Assembly: GCA_014529385.2 (NCBI GenBank)
Contig: CM043949.1
Location: forward strand, 108,495,977 to 108,559,976
Source of the DNA: Adiantum capillus-veneris
Lineage: Eukaryota; Streptophyta; Polypodiopsida; Polypodiales; Pteridaceae
DNA length: 64,000 bases
Reading direction: 5' to 3'
Made by a program: the position numbers and the translations under genes. The notes under the pieces are model-generated. The model was not told the origin of the DNA. It ran no database searches and saw nothing but the letters and a program-made list of their open reading frames with translations. Shown piece by piece: positions 57,566 through 64,000 of this stretch (its first letter is position 1; every line of letters starts with the position of its first letter).

Positions 57566-57977
57566 CTTGAAGGCAATTGCAGTTTTCAGCCTCTTTGCGG
57601 ACAACGTCAAGGACAGAACAATGAGCTCCGCGCCTTCGGTGTAGTGACCCTTGGCCCAGTTGTTGCCAGCTCCGGATTGGCCAAAGACGAAGTTATCAGG
57701 TCGGAAGATCTACCCATAGGGGCCCGTTTGAACACTATCCATAGTACCTGGCTCCAGATCCATGGGCACGGCGTGAGGCACATAGCGCCCACAGCTTGCC
57801 TCGTTGTAGTACACATTCACTCTCTTCAGCTGCACGTCAGCGTTGCCGCTGTATGACCCCGTGGGATCAATGGCGTGCTCTATGCATACCACGTCCCAAA
57901 ATTTGGCATCGACTTGGCTGCCTTTTGCACTTGTTTGTGGATTCAAAACTTGTGTGATGAGGAGGTATCCACCTCAT
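57566..57977 (-). pseudogene. Beta-tubulin exon 1, degraded
   Basis: On the minus strand the segment corresponds to exon 1 of a plant beta-tubulin, the GTP-binding subunit of microtubules. ATG at 57977 opens a scrambled N-terminus, then [49 protein letters not shown], a CAG-to-TAG stop, and [20 protein letters not shown] and [10 protein letters not shown] are visible. A one-base deletion after ATTG shifts the frame within the LIDSVLDVV region. The exon ends at 57566 with CTTCAAG followed by GTGAG, the usual first intron position. Retention of the donor and intron-like sequence shows it arose by DNA duplication, not by retrocopying. No exon 2 was found to the left. Confidence 0.88.
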
Positions 57978-58337
57978 AAACTCAGACCAAGCAATCAACC
58001 GACTGAAGTCGCTCGATTGCAATCCCCACATTGTAGAGTGACTCTTCGCCTCACTGCCTTGTTGGTCGATATACGAATATCGTTCATCTACTGCCCCGCT
58101 GATCGGTGTCTAGTAATTCCATCTTAGCCAGCACCGGCTAATGAGTAGGAATATGTGCATAATCACTCGCCAAGCCTAGCAGCAACTCGAATGAAACGTG
58201 GGCTGGTGCTCACCGAATTCCGCCCTCTTGCAATGTGGTGCGTGTATCACATTTGCCATCTCTTCCTTCCATGCCTTCTTGAGCTCCACCACACCTGGTT
58301 TGCAAAAACCACCAAAAGTTCTGCCACCCTTTTCATT
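57978..58337. other. Unassigned sequence
   Basis: No gene is recognised. Open frames here (57843-58127, 58155-58526) have no known motif and run into the tandem repeat. Confidence 0.4.
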
Positions 58338-58635
58338 GCATCGCCCTGTCGTAGTGATCTGGTCTCTACTACCCTAGCTATTCTTGTGTGCACTCATGTT
58401 GCACTCCCACTCGGTGGACAGCCCGCTTTGTGGACGGGAAACCCATCGGCCATCCATACACTACCCCAACATGCTGTTCCACTCATGCATCGCCCTGTCG
58501 TAGTGATCTGGTCTCTACTACCCTAGCTATTCTTGTGTGCACTCATGTTGCACTCCCACTCGGTGGACAACCCGCTTTGTGGATGGGGAACCCATCGGCC
58601 ATCCATACACTACCCCAGCATGCTGTTCCACTCAT
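58338..58635 (+). repeat. 149-bp tandem duplication
   Basis: Copies at 58338-58486 and 58487-58635 differ at only a few bases (for example GACGGGAAACC / GATGGGGAACC). The unit contains CGTAGTGATCTGGTCTC and CACTCGGTGGACA. The length is not a multiple of three, so any frame through it changes phase. Confidence 0.93.
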
Positions 58636-59441
58636 GTCGACATATCTCGCATCCTCTTGTAATCAGCCGACTTTACCCGCCTCGCATCTTCTTGTAATCC
58701 ACCTCGTCCAGGGGATCCAACGGCCATGTGTGGCCTACATTCGAATCAGCCCCTGCTGATCCATCTCTTCCTTCGCAGTTGCCACCTCAGTGGCCCACTT
58801 ATCCTGCATCATAGCCTAGAGCATACACAGTTATGGTGCCGGCTCATAAGCTACTAGAGAACGAGCATCCTACACTTTACTATACCAAAGTGTTAAGAAT
58901 GCAGACATGGGACTTAGACCTATGTAATCTTTACAAAACTGTCTTGGGCAAGTTGATATTCAGAGGACTCCATGATACCCACACCTGGGAAACTTTGTCT
59001 TGACAATGCATTTCAGGTTAACTGATGCGACTATGTAGTAGAGGATAGCAAGGGAAATAATGCAAGTGAGAAACCTCCATTTTTTAACTAACTTTAGTGA
59101 TTATTGGAGCTGAGCATTGGTTTCTGCTGCACTACCGACGAGCACCCCCTCTTTCACACCCCCCCAAAATCATCTTCAAAAGTGCAAGGAATCATCAACA
59201 TATTTATAATTCTTTACTAGTTCACATTGACTGACATAATACAAACTTGTATCTTATGCAGGTGAGATGTGCATTACTACTTCTTGCAGATCTTGAATTG
59301 GCGTCTAGTAAGCATACCTTAATTCTCCGAGCCGTAACTTCTGCTTCTTTACTCTGACAAGACAGTAGCTATAACAATCCTTATGTAAACAAAATCAAGA
59401 CAAACATGGTGAAGAGACTTAGCTGCAGTCTAAAAGCTCCG
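58636..59441. other. Intergenic sequence, one exon-like stretch
   Basis: A plus-strand segment after CTTATGCAG at 59251-59260 reads VRCALLLLADLELASSKHT. It looks exon-like but stands alone, so no gene is called. Confidence 0.3.
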
Positions 59442-59765
59442 TCAGCCAGCCATTACCTTTCTTGCTACTGCCATGCCAACATGCTCCTGATCAGTTTCTG
59501 AATGTATGCTCTGTTTAAAATGTTGCTTGAGCTCATGGATAGCATCCAAAGCCTGGTTAACGCGTCCAACCTTCAAAACACACACACAATGCTCATACAA
59601 GTTTCTAGTAGAAAGTTCTGATAGAAAGGAGGTCAAATGCTTGTTACCTTCCGTGCAAATGTGGCAAAATCCAAAAGTGATGTGGATGGTATCAAGCAAT
59701 GTGTTAGGTGTCAGAAGAGCGCTCCCCAATTCATCGAGGGAAAATTCAACCTTAATGTTCAGCAC
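59442..59765 (-). other. Unrecognised exon-like ORF
   Basis: An open minus-strand frame of 107 codons has protein-like composition. It contains VEFSLDELGSALLTPNTLLD, NLYEHCVCVLKVGRVNQALD and HETDQEHVGMAVARK-like sequence (actual: IHSETDQEHVGMAVARK). A TCAG precedes its start at about 59768, and AAAG followed by GTAATG lies near its end (59457-59452), so it could be an internal exon of a gene I cannot otherwise trace. The first segment faintly recalls the end of a DDT domain, the second a TPR-like helix pair; neither is strong enough to name. Confidence 0.35.
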
Positions 59766-59878
59766 TGATCAAAAGACCTGCAGTATCAGTAGTATGTTTG
59801 CATTTTACCATGTAACAGTGTTCCAGTCTCTAGGACTTAGCTTCAAGCCTCCCTTGCAAACACAGGGCAAGAGAGCAC

Positions 59879-59885
<7 letters not shown>

Positions 59886-59910
<25 letters not shown>

Positions 59911-59948
59911 CACGCGCTTGAAGTGAGAGTGTGTGTGTGCGCCTGAAG

Positions 59949-59987
<39 letters not shown>

Positions 59988-60070
59988 TTCAAACTGCTCA
60001 TTCTTTAGGGTTGAGTACGTCATCCTCAATGCCTCTCCCATTCATGCTCTCTATCTCTCTCTCTCTCTCT
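59886..60070. repeat. (GT)n, (GA)n and (CT)n tracts downstream of atpD
   Basis: A (GT)n run at 59888-59910, (GA)n at 59951-59982 and (CT)n at 60052-60070 lie just beyond the 3' end of the ATP synthase gene. Confidence 0.9.
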
Positions 60071-60156
60071 TTTTGGAGGTAAGCAAAAAATTCTCCTTCA
60101 AGTTGTACAAAAGTGAAAACTAACAAAGATAATTTAACAAACAACTGGATTGCAAA

Positions 60157-60903
60157 TCAAAAAGCAGCAACCTTAGCTGCTGATTCGATCTGTGATGCAA
60201 TCTTTTCAAGTTGGCCTTTGACACTCTTGTCAATAAGGCGGAATCCATCCTCACCAAACCTGACAATAAACCCAGCAATTATGGATGGGTCTATGATGTT
60301 TTTGAGCTTGACATTCTTGGATCCTGACATACTCTGCACCTTCTTGCCAATGAGAGAGAGTTGGGACTTGTCCATCTCGATAGTAGATGTAACCAGATCG
60401 ACTTCCGTATCTGTGAGCTTGTTGTAGATGACCTCAAACTCTTTGAGGAGGTCTCTGAGAATGAGGGTGCGCTTCTTGGTGACGAGCAGATAAAGGAGGT
60501 TCGTAGTGGACGCCATCAAGTTCGCCTCCTTGCTAAGGGTCTTGATGACAGCCTTCTTATCATCATCCTTGACAACAGGACTAGTAAAGAACTTCCAGAA
60601 TTTCTCATCCTTTGCAAAGGGGCCGACCTTTTCAAGGTCTGCAAAGATGGAGTCAAGATTTTCATCGCTTTCCCCAACTTCAGCAAGGGCGCTCGCATAA
60701 CAATGTGTTGCAGACTTAGCCATGGCCACAACGCAAGCACGGCTTGCTACCTTGCCATCGCCCACAACGCCCGCCTGCTCCAGCACCTTGGCCCTCAGAC
60801 CTACATTGCTGCCAAAAAGCGGAGTGCCCCGCATGCACACAGGCAGATGAGACGAAGCAGGGGGCTTTCTAGATGCGGCCCACACAGGGCGCAAGCTGCC
60901 CAT
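60157..60903 (-). CDS. ATPD: Chloroplast ATP synthase subunit delta (nuclear gene)
   Basis: The product is the delta subunit (OSCP family) of the chloroplast F1Fo ATP synthase. It sits on top of the F1 head and ties it to the peripheral stalk. The 248-residue frame has no intron and matches the family's usual precursor length. Residues 1 to about 60 are rich in Ser, Ala, Arg and Val with few acids, as in a transit peptide. The mature part has KSATHCYASALAEVGE, then FWKFFTSPVVKDDDKK, then KEFEVIYNKLTDTEVDLV, GSKNVKLKNIIDPSIIAGF and KSVKGQLEKIASQIES, all in family order. ATG 60903 is the first in-frame start. An out-of-frame ATG at 60943 overlaps it. No breaks are seen, so the gene is probably functional. 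Confidence 0.95.
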   Translation of the reverse strand: MGSLRPVWAASRKPPASSHLPVCMRGTPLFGSNVGLRAKVLEQAGVVGDGKVASRACVVAMAKSATHCYASALAEVGESDENLDSIFADLEKVGPFAKDEKFWKFFTSPVVKDDDKKAVIKTLSKEANLMASTTNLLYLLVTKKRTLILRDLLKEFEVIYNKLTDTEVDLVTSTIEMDKSQLSLIGKKVQSMSGSKNVKLKNIIDPSIIAGFIVRFGEDGFRLIDKSVKGQLEKIASQIESAAKVAAF

Positions 60904-60943
60904 TCACATTCACTGCCGAAACCCGTTGCTGCAGCGCCTCCAT
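60869..60943 (-). other. Upstream ORF overlapping the atpD start
   Basis: A 24-codon frame (MEALQQRVSAVNVNGQL...) starts 40 nt before the ATPD ATG, in another frame, and stops at TAG 60869-60871. MEALQQ resembles the first residues of plant delta-subunit precursors, so this may be the original start, shifted out of frame by an indel in the transit-peptide region. Otherwise it is a regulatory upstream ORF. Confidence 0.5.
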
Positions 60944-60997
60944 TGATTTTCCTTCTGCAAGCTTTTCCTGCTTAGTAGAGCGTGGGCGTCGACGGCA

Positions 60998-60999
60998 AT

Positions 61000-61047
<48 letters not shown>
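60998..61047. repeat. (CT)n microsatellite in the atpD leader
   Basis: A pure CT run, read as GA on the minus strand, lies about 55-105 nt upstream of the first ATG. GA-rich leaders are common in plant genes. Confidence 0.95.
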
Positions 61048-61051
<4 letters not shown>

Positions 61052-61440
61052 AGTGCTTACGTTGAAGAAGTCAATGATGGATGCGAGCTCCCACATGTTG
61101 CACAAGAGCCAACAGTCCTTCTGGCCAGGGGAAGGGGGGGAATGGAGGGGATGCGCTTCACAGAAGGGGCAACAGGAGCCAATCGAGAGGGTGTACGGGC
61201 TGTGCAAGCCCTTGGGGGTCTACGCGAACTCTGTCTGGCTTTTTGATGTTGCGATTGGCCGCTTGCAGAGGATGGCAGGTCCGTCATCACGACCATACGC
61301 AGAGAAGAAGAGACAAGAAGACGACCTAATTTTTTGAAATTTCCCCTCGGCAAATTCAAGAAAAGAAATTTTGTATGTTTGGAAAAACGATTTTTCCCGA
61401 ACACTGGCAGGGCTGGAGACTGGAGTCCAAGTATCTCTCT
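61048..61440 (-). promoter_or_regulatory. Probable promoter side of atpD
   Basis: No gene is seen. Open frames on both strands here have no motif. By position this holds the ATPD promoter. No clear TATA box close to the leader was identified. Confidence 0.35.
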
Positions 61441-61572
61441 CTCTCTCTCATCCTACCAATAGTACCTCCCATTTCCACCCCTTACCACCATGGCCACCAC
61501 CACCCTAGCCACTACCGGTGGTTGGTAGTGCTAGCTTACTACCACCTTGTGTCACCCAGTGGACTAACCAAG

Positions 61573-61622
<50 letters not shown>

Positions 61623-61825
61623 CTCTCACACACACACACTTCCACTTTCATCATCTATCTCTCTATCTATCTATCTCTTTATCTTGATGACTTTCACTCT
61701 CTCTCTCTTTCTATCTCTCTCTCTCATCATCTATCTCACTCTCTGTCTATCTATCTTCTATCTATCTATTTATCTTCCACTTTCATCATCTATCTCTCTA
61801 TCTATCTATCTCTTTATCTTGATGA

Positions 61826-61876
<51 letters not shown>

Positions 61877-61880
61877 AGAG
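61436..61880. repeat. Compound (CT)n / (CTAT)n microsatellite with an internal duplication
   Basis: Long CT runs at about 61436-61450, 61579-61625 and 61831-61874 flank CTAT repeats. A block of about 58 bp (TTCCACTTTCATCATCTATC ... TTATCTTGATGACTTTC) occurs at about 61639-61692 and 61776-61832. Open frames through it are simple-repeat artefacts. Confidence 0.93.
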
Positions 61881-62494
61881 GAGATTCACTACATAGAGAT
61901 CTTGTATAGCATGTGCATTCAAGAGGTATATATAAAACCCCCTATTCTACATTAGTTGAGGTGTATATAGACCCCTTACGTACCATTTTTTTCAATAAAA
62001 AGACCCCTTATGTACCAAAATTTATAAGTTTTTCAATTTAAAACAAACTTCTATATGTATATTTTTTGTAAGTTCATAATAGAAAATAACCCCTTCTATT
62101 GAACTCATATACTATTCTTCATATTTTTGAGTGACCTCCCGAGTCTTCCATCTCCTACTTCTATCTATTCACCAAAATCTTTATATTGTTACACTGCAAC
62201 ACTTCAAAATGAACTAAAAATCAAAAGAAAATAATAAAAGAATTCAAGTTATGGTCAACTTAAGACAATATCATCATTTGGATGACTCAAAGTGAATATG
62301 AAAACCGAAAGATGCAAAATTCTTGCAATAGGCTTTTGGCCTCCAATAGAGCTTTGAGCTTGCTATCACCCAAACTAGATTGATGAATGAACATGTTGTG
62401 GTTTATGTCCATTCCAAACACTCTCAAGTAGATGTAATACTAGTGTTTTCAAGACATGTATGTCATTCCTTTCTCTACCCTCCTTTGGAAGTAT
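61881..62494. other. AT-rich sequence without features
   Basis: Nothing is recognised. The short duplicate words GACCCCTTA(C/T)GTACCA occur at 61970-62020. Confidence 0.5.
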
Positions 62495-62992
62495 CTACAA
62501 GGACAAATGGTTCTTAGCTATTGTGACCCGATATTTATCACCACGTAAATTTGAATTTTGAGTTCCCACAATGAAGACTTTGTGTTTTGTGTCTTTAACG
62601 TCCACATGTTTGATGTCCATTTCTAACCCTAGCACAATGTCTAACCTTCTGGAGGCCTCTTCAAAAATACCTATCTTGTACCTTCCCACATGTCTTTTCC
62701 CTTGCACTTCCACATTTTGTTTTGCCATATGAAACCTCGCAAGGTGCAATACCTTTATTTTTAACATTGTTAGGGATGTGCCCCATTTCACTTGCCACTC
62801 AAGTGGAGGTGTAGGAGCTCGCATCACAATGTGTGGACATAGGTTCCCACACTTGTTTGACATCATCACTACAAAACCATGCCCATGTGTTAGTGTTGGA
62901 TCCCTCTCAGTTGCGTTTCTCCAAAAAGTTGGTGCCATTGTTCCCTCATTGCATACGTTCACCTTCTTCTTGCACTTTCCTCCTTTTGGCAA
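62495..62992 (-). other. Unrecognised ORF, 165 codons
   Basis: An open minus-strand frame with a basic start (MPKGGKCKKKVNVCNEG) and CysX-rich middle (NKCGNLCPH), ending in a mixed charged segment. It matches no family I know. It may be a chance frame or part of a repeat, since the 5' end overlaps a 64-bp tandem repeat. Confidence 0.2.
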
Positions 62993-63082
62993 GTGAACCT
63001 ACACCCTGTTTTATACCAACGTTCACCTTCTTCTTGCACTTTTCTCATTTTTCCAAGTGAACCTACAGCCCGGTTTGTACCT
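62955..63082. repeat. 64-bp tandem duplication
   Basis: Copies at 62955-63018 and 63019-63082 share ACGTTCACCTTCTTCTTGCA and CAAGTGAACCTACA, with substitutions between. It lies in otherwise unassigned sequence. Confidence 0.85.
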
Positions 63083-64000
63083 ATAGATGGCCACATGGTG
63101 TCATTTTTGTCAGCCTTGCCTTGATGGCCGGAATCCGCACACTAGCATTCTCCTCAACCACAGGTGGTACTTTGGTTGTCTGTGTTGACAAGTGATGTTT
63201 TGACTAGCTATTTGTCCATTGGACGCCTGTAACATTGGGAAATGTCTTGTGCCACTTTGTCACTATAACCATGTCTCCAAAAAACCCAATTGTAGGCTTG
63301 GAATGTTGGTGCCTCCTATTGCATTTTTCACAACATGGTCAGTCTGTGATGGACTAGGTGCGTGGAATTGTCATGAAGCTATTTTATCTCTCATCTTGCT
63401 TATGCTTGCTCCACTTCCTATATACTTACCCTCCGTATATTCCATCTGTTTGGATTGGTGAAGGAGTTTTTTCCCGATGTCCAAAATTGTTGCATCGTAC
63501 AAAGAATTTTTTTGCTTTTTGTGACCTTCACCTACTATCTATGATGCCTGACGTGACTCTGAGAGATTTTCTTGATGGACGACCTCAATGCAATTGTCAT
63601 TTAAAGATTGCAAAATGACGGAAAAGTATCCCATTGATGTCATAGGAGGCTTAATTATATGGACATCCTAAAACCTATTTAAAAACATAAATCAATACTT
63701 ACCAATTCTACAAGCCAAGCCTTCATTCCCAAAACCCAAGCTGGCTTCACCCGCCACACCAATTTAACCTTTGCCTGAAGACCATCTAGTGTGAGATATA
63801 GCAACAAATTCTCTAAGGAAACCAAAGACACCAAAAAAACACAAGTAGCTTGGACAGAACATGGTATGGAAAAATATCTTTAAACTAGAAACCAAAGGCA
63901 ACAACAAAAAACGCACTCAACTAGCTTGGACAAAACATGATATGACCAAAGCACTTCAAGTTAGAGAAGATGGCCTATCCTTGTATAAATTCTCACTCAA
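63083..64000. other. Unassigned sequence at the right edge
   Basis: Overlapping short plus-strand frames (63219-63461, 63358-63618) contain no known motif; the second ends RDFLDGRPQCNCHLKIAK. Near-copies of CTAGCTTGGACA(G/A)AACATG(G/A)TATG occur at 63845 and 63921. No gene is supported. Confidence 0.4.

Noticed and set aside
59571-59647. A 77-bp intron inside the orphan ORF at 59442-59765
   Set aside because: Splice-like GT and AG are present, but removing the segment introduces a stop a few codons on, while the unspliced frame stays open.
61375-61955. Long plus-strand frames rich in SLSLSL and YLSLS
   Set aside because: These are translations of the compound CT/CTAT microsatellite.
1-64000. 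CRISPR-like regularly spaced arrays
   Set aside because: The phased repeats found (43-47 kb, 47.1-47.6 kb, 22.0-22.2 kb) are degenerate tandem repeats without unique spacers of constant length, and the DNA is plant nuclear.

Overview
The window is nuclear DNA of a land plant. It is AT-rich and dominated by repeats. It carries plant LTR retrotransposons primed by initiator-Met tRNA, long (CT)n, (GA)n and (CA)n tracts, a spliced plant-specific coiled-coil gene and a nuclear gene for the chloroplast ATP synthase delta subunit. The density of old nested elements, plus a Penelope-like remnant and a DUF7869-like fragment, would suit a large-genome plant such as a fern or another non-flowering lineage. 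That taxonomic guess is inference only.

Layout. 1-7.7 kb: the 3' part of a decayed Ty3/gypsy element, split by a young, apparently intact Ty1/copia element on the minus strand (Copia-A, 1202-6379, LTRs of 227 bp differing at one base, 5-bp target duplication). 7.7-14.6 kb: non-coding LTR-like DNA with three phased hairpins, then a second decayed gypsy element. 15.1-24.3 kb: an old copia-like remnant whose 5' leader was hit by Copia-B (15360-20534), a dead sister of Copia-A in the opposite orientation. The remnant also holds a cluster of heat-shock-element-like motifs. 25.3-28.1 kb: the one clear multi-exon host gene, a three-exon coiled-coil protein of the Arabidopsis At5g41620/USO1-like family. 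28.1-31.3 kb: simple repeats and an inverted gypsy LTR end. 31.3-33.1 kb: a broken Penelope-like reverse-transcriptase region on the minus strand.

36.6-54.1 kb holds two copies (A and B) of an unusual composite DNA transposon. Each has a BED/hAT-type transposase on the plus strand and, facing it, a minus-strand protein-kinase-like gene with a coiled-coil tail. A (CT)n tract separates the two genes. Copies A and B are decayed differently and complement each other. Between them lies a 4-kb satellite-like array with a higher-order period of about 840-880 bp, which starts exactly at the right end of copy A, followed by a short AAATTC-rich minisatellite.

54.2-64 kb: a DUF7869-like fragment, several tandem repeats, a dead exon 1 of beta-tubulin with its splice donor (57566-57977, minus), an unrecognised exon-like ORF, and a complete single-exon gene for chloroplast ATP synthase subunit delta (60157-60903, minus) with an overlapping out-of-frame upstream ATG. 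The last 3 kb are microsatellites and unassigned sequence. No tRNA, rRNA or CRISPR array was seen.
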